From: Desulfobacula sp.
Lineage (GTDB): Bacteria > Desulfobacterota > Desulfobacteria > Desulfobacterales > Desulfobacteraceae
Reading direction: 5' to 3'
Assembly: GCA_023144585.1 (NCBI GenBank)
Contig: JAGLFI010000084.1
Location: 1 to 5,549, forward strand
DNA: 5,549 nt
How positions within the stretch are numbered: the stretch's first letter is position 1; each line of letters begins with the position of its first letter. Shown here one piece after another: positions 1 to 5,549 of the stretch. The position numbers and the translations under genes were made by a program. The notes under the pieces are model-generated. The model saw only the letters and a list, made by a program, of their open reading frames with translations. It made no database searches and had not been told where the DNA came from.

Positions 1-636
1 GCCGGTCATTTCAAACAGGCGGCTAAACTATTTGAAGCGGTTGCAAAAACGCCTGTCAAGAACCCTTATCTTTTCTATAATATTGCTAATGCATACCTGA
101 AGGCCAATGATATCGGTCAAGCCATTTTATGGTATGAAAGAGCAAAGATCCTATCTCCTAATGATCCTGACCTGAATTTCAACCTTGCGTATGCCAATAC
201 CCTTGTGAAAGATAAAAAAGAAGATACCATGAATATCATGGATGTTCTCTTTTTGCTGGACAAGCTTATCCCTGCAAAAACAATTCAGCTCACAGCCATT
301 TTCTTTTCTTTTCTTTTCTTTGTTTGGGCAGTAATTAAAATTGTGAAAAATCAAAAGGTTTTTTCAGGAACCGGCATCATCTTTTTTTCAATATTTGTTC
401 TGGTCACCGCCGTCACATGCGTGAATTATTATAAACGATCTGCACAGATTTTCGCAGTCATTGTACAAGAAGAAGTGGCAGTTCGTTCGGGAGTGACAGA
501 CACCTCTACAAAGTTGTTCAGCCTTCATGCAGGAACCAGGGTAAGTGTTGAAGAACAAAGAGACGGATATTTAAAAATATTGTTTGCAAAAGGCAAAGTC
601 GGCTGGGTGAAAACAAAACAAGCTGTCATTATCTGA
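1..636 (+). CDS. BatE-like TPR/SH3 membrane protein, 3' part (start outside window)
   Basis: The frame is open from base 1 to the TGA at 634-636, giving 211 visible residues. The GTG at 205 is not a credible start because conserved sequence lies upstream of it. Residues 1-14 are the end of one TPR helix pair. Residues 21-55 form a clear TPR (NPYLFYNIANAYLKANDIGQ, then AILWYERA and SPND). Two hydrophobic segments follow at about 94-115 and 123-143, joined by a short basic turn. Residues about 151-211 read as a bacterial SH3-like domain (VAVRSGVTD, LHAGTRVSV, GWVKTKQAVII). TPR, paired membrane helices and a C-terminal SH3 is the order seen in BatE, the last protein of bat operons, which are linked to oxidative or envelope stress. 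The probable role is a membrane-anchored scaffold. The BatE assignment rests on architecture alone, since the neighbouring bat genes are not in view; a generic TPR/SH3 protein is the alternative. Confidence 0.8.
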   Translation, partial: AGHFKQAAKLFEAVAKTPVKNPYLFYNIANAYLKANDIGQAILWYERAKILSPNDPDLNFNLAYANTLVKDKKEDTMNIMDVLFLLDKLIPAKTIQLTAIFFSFLFFVWAVIKIVKNQKVFSGTGIIFFSIFVLVTAVTCVNYYKRSAQIFAVIVQEEVAVRSGVTDTSTKLFSLHAGTRVSVEEQRDGYLKILFAKGKVGWVKTKQAVII

Positions 637-641
637 ACGCG

Positions 642-670
642 TTGACTTCAAGAAAACTACTTGTTATCTT
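642..670 (+). promoter_or_regulatory. Likely sigma70-type promoter with extended -10
   Basis: TTGACT at 642-647 matches the -35 consensus at five of six bases. After exactly 17 bp comes TATCTT at 665-670, four of six for the -10, preceded by TGT, which gives the TGn extension at 662-664. It begins six bases after the upstream stop codon and lies about 43 bp before the DJ-1/PfpI start. This suggests that gene has its own transcript rather than relying only on the upstream operon. It was found by eye and has no experimental support. Confidence 0.5.
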
Positions 671-713
671 TGATTATTTCCTTTTCAAGCATTAAAAATG
701 AAAGGAGTGTGTC

Positions 714-1271
714 ATGGAAAAAAAAGTCCTTGTCCCGGTGGCCCAGGGTATAGAGGAGATGGAAGCCATCACCATCATTGATGTTCTTCGGCGTGCCAAT
801 GCAAATGTTATTGTCGCATCTGTGGATGAGATTAATATCAAAGCGTCAAAGGGGATCGAATTTAAAGCAGACAAACTGGTCAAAGACTGTATGGATGAAG
901 AGTTCGATCTGATTGCTCTTCCGGGCGGTATCCCAGGGGCACAGAATCTTCGGGATTCAAAAGAGCTTGAGATTCTTCTTAAAAAGCAGGCAGAACTTAA
1001 TAAATATTATGGTGCCGTCTGTGCTTCTCCTGCGGTTGTGCTGCATCACCACGGTCTTGTCACTCCCGGTAAGGTAACCTGCCATCCCGGATTTGTGGAT
1101 ATGATTGATAATGGTAATATTGTTGAATCAAATGTTGTTGTGGACGGCAATTGTATCACCAGCCGGGGAGCCGGCACAGCCTGTGATTTTGCGTTAAATC
1201 TTGTTGAACTTCTTTATTCCAGCGACAAGAAAAAAGAGGTGATGCAAGGTCTTGCACTGCCGGTTGATTGA
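714..1271 (+). CDS. DJ-1/PfpI family protein (DJ-1/ThiJ/YajL subgroup)
   Basis: The protein is complete at 185 residues, close to human DJ-1 and E. coli YajL in length. The ATG at 714 is supported by AAAGGAG at 701-707, six bases away. The DJ-1 active-site set is visible: QGIEEMEA with E17 (human E18), LPGG at 69-72, the nucleophile-elbow cysteine C103 in AVCASPAVVL (human C106), and H124 in KVTCHP (human H126). TSRGAGT at about 149-155 matches the DJ-1 TSRGPGT segment. Relatives are reported as glyoxalase III, deglycase-like or redox-responsive chaperones in the cytoplasm; which activity applies here cannot be read from sequence. The C-terminal LALPVD is an ordinary ending for the family. 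The gene stands between a BatE-like gene on the same strand and convergent fdhD, has its own promoter candidate, and no partner gene is evident. The family call is firm; the substrate is unknown. Confidence 0.94.
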   Translation: MEKKVLVPVAQGIEEMEAITIIDVLRRANANVIVASVDEINIKASKGIEFKADKLVKDCMDEEFDLIALPGGIPGAQNLRDSKELEILLKKQAELNKYYGAVCASPAVVLHHHGLVTPGKVTCHPGFVDMIDNGNIVESNVVVDGNCITSRGAGTACDFALNLVELLYSSDKKKEVMQGLALPVD

Positions 1272-1297
1272 TATACGTGGCTTTATTCAAATAATCA

Positions 1298-2101
1298 TTA
1301 TGGCTTGGGCGGGTTGGGCTTTATTCTTCTTTCATGGGTGTAGATATTAAACCGGTTGTCCCTTGCAAATCCGATAATAGTCAGCCCGGCCCTGTCTGCT
1401 AGTTTGACAGCGGACAGGGTAGGTGCGGCATTGGAAATAACAATGGGAATACCGGTTTTAATTATTTTGCCGATAATCTCAAGGGACATTCTACAGCTGA
1501 GTGTTGCGATCTTATCTTGTGTATCCATCTCTTTTAGAAGAATATTTCCTGCCAGTTTGTCAAGGGCGTTGTGCCTGCCAATATCTTCATAATAGGAGAG
1601 GATATTTGATGGATCACAGAGCCCTGCACTGTGGACAGCACCTGTCTTGCGAAACAGCTCGGAATGATCCCAGTGCAGTTGAATCAAAGTAAGTACCTGA
1701 TCATAAGTGATACAAAAGTGATCCTTTAGGCGGGATGGAAAAAGATCAGCTGAGCCCTGTAATAATGCCCCACCGGATGATCCTTTGATCTGCCGGCTTT
1801 TTTTAAATTTGTTTAATCTTTTCAGCGCCTGGTTATCCAATGTTATATGACATTGCTTTTTGTCCTTAAAAAATTTAATGGCCTTTATCTCTATTTTTTT
1901 ATGGACAATACCCTGGGTAAATAAAAACCCCACTGCAAGTGCTCTGGAATGTGTCATGGAAAATACCATTTGAAAGGCTTTGTTTTGGTTAATAATTATC
2001 TCAAGAATGTCTTCATCAATAATACTGTCTTTCATCAGGAATTTCTTATTGTCTTTTATCCTGGTGATCTCCACCTGCTTGATGATATGTTTGCTATCCA
2101 T
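1298..2101 (-). CDS. fdhD: FdhD, formate dehydrogenase accessory sulfurtransferase, lacking the loop cysteine
   Basis: FdhD passes sulfur from a cysteine desulfurase to the molybdenum (bis-MGD) cofactor of formate dehydrogenase and binds that cofactor. From the ATG at 2101 the product is 267 residues, normal for the family. Visible signatures are MVFSMTHSRALAVGFLFTQG (45-64, the family's entry motif), FRKTGAVHSA (150-159), EDIGRHNALDKL (172-183), and the C-terminal core with IPIVISNAAPT and the RAGLTIIGFAR segment. The loop that holds Cys121/Cys124 in E. coli (usually CxxC or CGxG) reads GSSGG at 107-111 and has no cysteine. The four cysteines in the protein (84, 130, 162, 203) lie elsewhere, C203 in LSCRMS. 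No formate dehydrogenase gene is in the window. An in-frame GTG at 2113 would add four residues, but ATG 2101 has the better ribosome site. The gene converges on the DJ-1/PfpI gene with 26 bp between stops, and no clear terminator is visible there. Confidence 0.93.
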   Translation of the reverse strand: MDSKHIIKQVEITRIKDNKKFLMKDSIIDEDILEIIINQNKAFQMVFSMTHSRALAVGFLFTQGIVHKKIEIKAIKFFKDKKQCHITLDNQALKRLNKFKKSRQIKGSSGGALLQGSADLFPSRLKDHFCITYDQVLTLIQLHWDHSELFRKTGAVHSAGLCDPSNILSYYEDIGRHNALDKLAGNILLKEMDTQDKIATLSCRMSLEIIGKIIKTGIPIVISNAAPTLSAVKLADRAGLTIIGFARDNRFNIYTHERRIKPNPPKP

Positions 2102-2107
2102 TTTTTG

Positions 2108-2112
2108 CTCCA
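2108..2112 (-). promoter_or_regulatory. Shine-Dalgarno TGGAG that decides the fdhD start
   Basis: Read on the - strand, TGGAG is followed by six bases (CAAAAA) and the ATG at 2101. The alternative GTG start at 2113 overlaps this motif and has no purine-rich site of its own upstream, so the ATG is preferred. Confidence 0.6.
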
Positions 2113-2226
2113 CTGCATATGTGTTTTAGCAATCCTGCCCCCATGCGTATGTTGAGCTGCAATTTAACCTATCACTTGGATGAAAACAATCAGAATTTAA
2201 ATAGACTGAAAATGGTATTATTTTAT

Positions 2227-2239
2227 ATTATTCAATAAT
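2227..2239. repeat. 13-bp perfect palindrome in the divergent intergenic region
   Basis: ATTATT-C-AATAAT is a perfect inverted repeat with a single central base. It ends one base before a candidate -35 element (TTGAAA, 2241-2246), the usual place for an operator. The surroundings are very AT-rich, so chance is a real possibility. The rest of the roughly 290-bp region between fdhD and the signalling gene (2102-2389) shows no convincing small gene or RNA, and no clear fdhD promoter could be picked out. Confidence 0.35.
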
Positions 2240-2240
2240 G

Positions 2241-2269
2241 TTGAAAGTTTAAGAGGAATAGATTATTGT
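2241..2269 (+). promoter_or_regulatory. Candidate sigma70-type promoter for the HDOD signalling gene
   Basis: TTGAAA at 2241-2246 (four of six for -35) and TATTGT at 2264-2269 (four of six for -10) are 17 bp apart. It would give a leader of roughly 80-110 bases before the plausible start region of the HDOD gene. An AAGAGGA stretch at 2251-2257 lies between the two boxes and resembles a ribosome site, but every frame that could follow it closes within a few codons. Confidence 0.35.
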
Positions 2270-2389
2270 AAGTACAAAAATATTGGTTGGAATCAGGCAT
2301 TAATTTACAGGATATAGAATATAAACAGCAAATTAAATCACCCTTCGACGTCTGATATAAAAAAAGTTCTCAAGCTTGATATCAAAAAA

Positions 2390-4690
2390 TTGCCAAGCTT
2401 TCCCCAGGTGGCCACGAAGCTGCTTGAGATTTCAAAGGATGAAACAGCCTCTTTGGCTGATCTCGCAAAAATTGTGGAAACCGATTCGGGTATTTCCGTC
2501 AGGGTTCTTGAAATCGTCAACTCAGCCATGTACGGCCTTGGAAGCAAAATAACCGCTCTTTCCGAAGCCGTGGTATTTTTAGGATTGGATGAGATAAAAA
2601 AATTGGCCATCGGAATGACGGTCTTTGAAAAAATGTTTAAATCAGGCCGTGCAAAACAATTTGACAGGCTCCTTTTCTGGCGCCATTGCCTCTGCGTTGC
2701 CGTATTAAGTATGGAAATCGTCAAGGAAATCGGATATCCCGATCCGGAAGAAGCATATATTGCCGATCTTCTCCATGATGTCGGCAAGGTACTTCTTGAT
2801 ATTCAGGGCCGGATAAATTATGGAGAAGTTATTCAGGATATTTCAGTATCTGCAGACCCGGTTATTGAAAAAGAACGTAGTATTATCGGACTGGGACATG
2901 ATGACATAGGTGCTTTTTTCTGTTCTATGTGGAAGCTTCCTGAAAAATTGGTGGTAGCAGTGAAATATCATCATCAATCTTTTGAGCATCTGAATTTTCC
3001 CAAGGAAAAAACGCAGTTGATTTCCATTGTTTTTTTAGCGAATTTTTTGTGCTGGACTCAGGGCATTGGATCTTTTGATATTATCCGTCCCCCCATTCTT
3101 TCGCCTGAGGTGGAAAAAACAATTAAATTGGACAGTTTCGATATCATTAAATGCATTCTTCAAATGAACAAGGAAGTTGAAACCATTTCAGAGTTTTACC
3201 ATTTTGTGTTTCCATCTATGAGCCAGGTTAGGGAAAATTTACTCTGGGCCAATCTTAAGCTTTCCAAAATTAATACCAAATATTATTATCAGGAAGATCC
3301 CGTAACGCAGATACAGGATGAAAACAGTATCAAGGGTGAAACTATGCCTTTTGATATAGGTCTTGAGCTTGGCAAACCCCTTTCTAAAGCCAAAACTATC
3401 AAGGAGGTTCTGGATATTGTCATGTATCAGGTCGGCTGTATTTTTCAACCCTTACACTGGTCGATACTGTTAAAAGAACCCAAAACCGGGGATATGGTTT
3501 TTTCTGTTGTGGTGGGGACAAACAAGACAAAGCTCCAGGGGGTAAAGCTGCCCAAGGGAGAAGGGATTGCAGGGCATATCATGACCACCGGAGAATCTGT
3601 GATTGTTGAAAATGTTGCAACAGATAAACGTTTCAGCCTCCGGGTGGATAAATTTACTGGATTTAAAATCCGATCCATCATCTGCAGCCCTCTTAAAACA
3701 GATGATAATATTTTTGGTGTTATTGAGCTTATCAATCGAATCAGTGATGATAATTTTACCTCGCATGATTTAAAAATTCTGTCTTCCATTGCTGAATATG
3801 CTGCCATAGCCATTGAAAAATCTTATTATAATATGGCGCTGAAAAATATTGCCACAAAGGATTCACTGACGGGCTTTAAGAACAAGTGGAGTTTTGAGCG
3901 TGCAGTCAGCAATAAGGATGTGGTCCTGAAAAAGTATGGTACGATTTTTTCCATATTGGTTGTTGAGATTGACCTATCCCAAAAGATTAATGGAACAATG
4001 GGCCGGTCTGCTGGTGATGACATCCTGAAGAAACTGGTTCAGGTTCTGAAAGAAACCAGGCGGCGCAAAGATGATATTTTTCGTTATGGAGAGGATACGT
4101 TTATCATCCTTTTGCCCCAGACTTATCAGGAAGATGCAGACCTATTAAAGCAGAATATTTTAAGTGCGTTTTCTCTGGCTATTTCCAAGGAAGAGCAAAT
4201 ACCTATACAGATCAATATTTCCCCACATACTGTGAGCGCGGCTGATTTCGACCAGTTGAAGGATCTGGTGGAAAAACCGTTATCTAACGTCAGACCGCCC
4301 TTAAAAGAAGATACAATTGTAGATATTGAAGACAGCCTGCAACCCCTTATAGAACAGGAAAGTGAGAAAGAAATATCTGATACCAAAAAGATACCACCTT
4401 CTGGAAAAACTGTATCATTAAAGGGGAATTTCGTCCATTTGAAGACAAAAAAAACCGGTTATATGAGTGTGGAAAAACTGTCTTTGGAAACCATTGGTTT
4501 TAAAGTTGTAAAATCGCACAGCATCAAAGTCAATGATTTCCTTGATATTCAATTCACCCTGGATGGTATGAAGAAATCTCTTGTGGAAAGGCGGATTGTG
4601 GTCAGAGAAATAAAAGACAATTATATCACTGCTGAATTCTATAATCCACCTCCTTATGCAAAAGATCTTGGATTTTATCTTATGAGTTGA
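2390..4690 (+). CDS. HDOD-GAF-degenerate GGDEF-PilZ-like signalling protein (5' end uncertain)
   Basis: The product is 766 residues from the TTG at 2390. Domains in order: HDOD at 1 to about 205 (LPSFPQVATKLLEI-type opening, NSAMYG, FWRHC with H100, LLHDVGK with H129/D130, H170, WKLPEKLVVAVKYHH with H194/H195); a helical linker; GAF at about 330-478 (LPKGEGIAGHIMTTGESVIV, RSIICSPL, IFGVIELINR, then an AAIAIE helix); GGDEF at about 484-625 (DSLTGFKNKW at its start); and a PilZ-like tail at about 674-766. The GGDEF active site reads RYGEDTF (565-571) instead of RYGGDEF, and the metal/substrate helix reads EIDLSQKING where DxDxFKxIND is usual, so cyclase activity is unlikely. The RxxD inhibitory site (R558, D561) is intact at the correct five-residue spacing, which fits c-di-GMP binding. 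No membrane segment is seen, so it is probably cytosolic. TTG 2390 has no Shine-Dalgarno, and family-like sequence (KKVLKLDIKK) runs in frame upstream of it, so the true start is probably earlier. Target and phenotype are unknown. Confidence 0.9.
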   Translation: MPSFPQVATKLLEISKDETASLADLAKIVETDSGISVRVLEIVNSAMYGLGSKITALSEAVVFLGLDEIKKLAIGMTVFEKMFKSGRAKQFDRLLFWRHCLCVAVLSMEIVKEIGYPDPEEAYIADLLHDVGKVLLDIQGRINYGEVIQDISVSADPVIEKERSIIGLGHDDIGAFFCSMWKLPEKLVVAVKYHHQSFEHLNFPKEKTQLISIVFLANFLCWTQGIGSFDIIRPPILSPEVEKTIKLDSFDIIKCILQMNKEVETISEFYHFVFPSMSQVRENLLWANLKLSKINTKYYYQEDPVTQIQDENSIKGETMPFDIGLELGKPLSKAKTIKEVLDIVMYQVGCIFQPLHWSILLKEPKTGDMVFSVVVGTNKTKLQGVKLPKGEGIAGHIMTTGESVIVENVATDKRFSLRVDKFTGFKIRSIICSPLKTDDNIFGVIELINRISDDNFTSHDLKILSSIAEYAAIAIEKSYYNMALKNIATKDSLTGFKNKWSFERAVSNKDVVLKKYGTIFSILVVEIDLSQKINGTMGRSAGDDILKKLVQVLKETRRRKDDIFRYGEDTFIILLPQTYQEDADLLKQNILSAFSLAISKEEQIPIQINISPHTVSAADFDQLKDLVEKPLSNVRPPLKEDTIVDIEDSLQPLIEQESEKEISDTKKIPPSGKTVSLKGNFVHLKTKKTGYMSVEKLSLETIGFKVVKSHSIKVNDFLDIQFTLDGMKKSLVERRIVVREIKDNYITAEFYNPPPYAKDLGFYLMS

Positions 4691-4695
4691 TTCGG

Positions 4696-4719
4696 TATAA
4701 TTATTTGGTGATAATTGTA
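4696..4719 (+). other. AT-rich stem-loop just after the signalling gene
   Basis: TATAATTAT at 4696-4704 pairs with ATAATTGTA at 4711-4719 (nine pairs, one a G-T wobble) around a TTGGTG loop, five bases after the stop codon at 4690. No run of T follows and the stem has no G-C pair, so it is at best a weak transcript-end structure. It could also be a binding-site palindrome. Confidence 0.3.
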
Positions 4720-4756
4720 TGTAATTTATCCGTCAGTCAATGAATACCCTCTTTTT

Positions 4757-4768
4757 GACCTTGAGGTC
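4757..4768. promoter_or_regulatory. Operator-like palindrome GACCT-TG-AGGTC
   Basis: The five-base arms GACCT and AGGTC flank a TG centre. The left arm overlaps a -35-like TTGACC (4755-4760) upstream of the acyl-CoA dehydrogenase start at 4820. No -10 at a normal distance was found for that -35, so the promoter itself is unproven. Fatty-acid genes are often controlled by TetR or FadR-type repressors binding palindromes, but no named consensus was recognised. Confidence 0.3.
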
Positions 4769-4778
4769 TCACATAATA

Positions 4779-4813
4779 CCCGATAGAAAAAAGTTCTGAA
4801 ATTTTTTCGGGGA
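4779..4813 (+). promoter_or_regulatory. Hairpin that could hide the acyl-CoA dehydrogenase ribosome site
   Basis: CCCGA (4779-4783) and AAAAA (within 4787-4792), interrupted by TAG, can pair with TTTTT (within 4802-4807) followed by TCGGG (ending at 4811). The loop is about nine bases (GTTCTGAAA). Without the bulge, GAAAAAA 4786-4792 and TTTTTTC 4802-4808 form a perfect seven-base repeat. The GGGGA at 4809-4813 is the likely Shine-Dalgarno for the ATG at 4820 (six-base spacing), and three of its G residues lie in the stem. Confidence 0.35.
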
Positions 4814-4819
4814 ACATGA

Positions 4820-5431
4820 ATGTCAAAATTTATCAGTACAAGAAATATCCGGTTTATGATCAAAGAGATTTTTGATTCAAAATCTCTTACTGATTATCCC
4901 TACTACAGCAAACATAATGAAAAAATGTTTGATATGGTGATTGATGCAGCCCTGAAACTTGCTGTCAAATTGATGTATCCGGTTCTTGAAGAAATGGATC
5001 AGACTCAGCCGGTACTTGAGGATGGCCAGGTTAAAGTCCATAGAGCCGTAAAAAAAATTATGAAAGAGTTTGGGCAGGGCGGATGGATTTCATCCGGGTT
5101 TGCCGAAGAACATGGCGGTGATCAGATTCCGCTTATTATCAGAGGAACAGCCAGTTTTATTTTTTCAGCGGCCAATTATTCTGCCAATGCTTATCCTGAA
5201 CTTACAACCGGAGCTGCTGAATTGATCCCCTCTTTTGGCAGCCGGGAACTGGTTAACACATATGTTGCCAAAATGCTTGACGGTAAATGGCAGGGTACCA
5301 TGGCTTTGACAGAACCCCAGGCCGGAAGTTCCCTGTCCGATATTACCACAACCGCCTATCCCGATGATAATGGCAGATTTAAAATTAAAGGTGAGCCTCT
5401 TGCAGAAACTATGAATTTTTTTCAAAAATAG
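4820..5431 (+). pseudogene. Acyl-CoA dehydrogenase, 5' fragment disrupted after residue 191
   Basis: The ATG at 4820 follows GGGGA with six-base spacing and opens 203 codons. Residues 1-191 are the start of the large (about 600-residue) acyl-CoA dehydrogenase type. They comprise the short N-terminal extension with RNIRFMIKEIFD, the helical N-domain with GGWISSGFAEEHGG (88-100), and the flavin/substrate motif MALTEPQAGSSLSDI (161-175). Intact relatives use FAD and a glutamate in the C-terminal domain to oxidise acyl-CoA in beta-oxidation, passing electrons to ETF. Family sequence stops abruptly at FKIKG. The next codons (EPLAETMNFFQK, then TAG) do not resemble the expected continuation, and no other + frame to the window end does either. 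The beta-barrel is cut and the C-terminal helical domain with the catalytic base is absent, so the fragment cannot be an active enzyme. The cause looks like an insertion at about 5390-5393 rather than a point mutation. Confidence 0.85.
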
Positions 5432-5549
5432 TTTTGAGAAAACCCGTTTCTATATTTTCTAAATTTATTTTTTGTTTTATGCCAGAAAACAAGGCTGTGG
5501 GATAGTTTCAAGACGTAGATCTCCCTTTGCTCTTAATTCCGGTTTGTTA
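5393..5549. mobile_element. Probable end of an inserted element (continues past the window)
   Basis: At about base 5393 the acyl-CoA dehydrogenase sequence gives way to unrelated DNA beginning GAGCCTCTTGCAGAAAC, followed by about 75 bases that are strongly AT-rich. A - strand reading frame then enters from the window edge and stops at 5477, as transposase genes often do near an IS end. The opening bases resemble terminal inverted repeats of some IS5/IS1182-like elements, from memory only. Without the other end, neither a matching inverted repeat nor a target duplication can be shown, so the family is not assigned. Confidence 0.42.
5477..5548 (-). CDS. C-terminal end of an unidentified protein, possibly a transposase
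   Basis: On the - strand a frame is open from the window edge for 23 codons (NKPELRAKGDLRLETIPQPC, then FLA) to a TAA at 5479-5477. Its codons look more gene-like than the AT-rich bases beyond the stop. It lies about 85 bases inside the suspected element boundary at 5393, which fits a transposase ending near an IS terminus. The stretch is too short to assign to a family, and a chance open frame cannot be excluded. Confidence 0.25.
   Translation of the reverse strand, partial: NKPELRAKGDLRLETIPQPCFLA

Noticed and set aside
205..636. Treating GTG 205 as the real start of the first gene
   Set aside because: A clear TPR lies in frame upstream to base 1 without a stop, so the gene starts outside the window.
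1272..1297. Terminator between the convergent DJ-1/PfpI and fdhD genes
   Set aside because: The 26-bp gap holds no convincing G-C stem or T run in either direction.
1356..1692. Two + strand ORFs inside fdhD
   Set aside because: They run antisense to conserved FdhD motifs; their sequences are low-information complements of that gene.
2094..2144. A 16-codon - strand ORF (MGAGLLKHICSGAKNG) overlapping the fdhD start, possible leader peptide
   Set aside because: It has no Shine-Dalgarno, shows no regulatory codon run, and is short enough to arise by chance.
2338..2787. A 149-codon - strand ORF opposite the HDOD domain
   Set aside because: It is antisense to strongly conserved HDOD coding sequence and its translation resembles no known protein; a shadow frame.
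3445..3813. Long - strand ORFs opposite the GAF domain
   Set aside because: They mirror a clear GAF coding region and have no ribosome site or recognisable motifs.
5391..5549. Group II intron start (GTGAG at 5391-5395, loosely like the GUGYG intron end)
   Set aside because: The match to the consensus is imperfect, no ordered domain I stems are apparent in the AT-rich bases that follow, and an IS end explains the - strand ORF better.

Overview
The window looks like chromosome from an AT-leaning, anaerobic, sulfate-reducer-type bacterium (Desulfobacterales-like). This is inferred from the gene mix and protein flavour, not from a marker gene. It contains a BatE-like TPR/SH3 protein, a DJ-1/PfpI protein, FdhD (formate dehydrogenase maturation), a large HDOD-GAF-GGDEF signalling protein, and a large-type acyl-CoA dehydrogenase. 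No rRNA, tRNA, CRISPR array or phage gene is visible.

Layout. (1) Positions 1-636 hold the 3' part of a + strand gene whose start lies outside the window. The product has TPR helices, two membrane segments and a C-terminal SH3-like domain, the layout of BatE at the end of bat (aerotolerance-type) operons. (2) Positions 714-1271 hold a complete DJ-1/PfpI-family protein behind its own likely promoter and a good Shine-Dalgarno. (3) fdhD (2101-1298, - strand) converges on it with only 26 bp between the stops. Its sulfur-transfer loop has no cysteine. (4) An AT-rich region of about 290 bp separates fdhD from the divergent + strand signalling gene (about 2390-4690). That gene encodes HDOD, GAF, a degenerate GGDEF that keeps an RxxD I-site, and a PilZ-like tail, so it looks like a c-di-GMP receiver rather than a synthase. 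Its start is unclear: homologous-looking sequence continues upstream of the only usual start codon, but no ATG or GTG is present before an in-frame stop. (5) A 129-bp gap carries several inverted repeats, one of which could hide the ribosome binding site of the next gene. (6) An acyl-CoA dehydrogenase begins at 4820 but loses its family sequence abruptly after residue 191 (base 5392). AT-rich, foreign-looking DNA follows, with a candidate mobile-element end and a - strand partial ORF at the window edge.

The genes do not form one pathway. The window joins the tail of one operon, a stand-alone stress-type gene, a molybdoenzyme maturation gene, a signalling gene and a broken beta-oxidation-type gene. 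The points most worth a second look are the c-di-GMP effector architecture with its missing start, the cysteine-less FdhD, and the disrupted acyl-CoA dehydrogenase.
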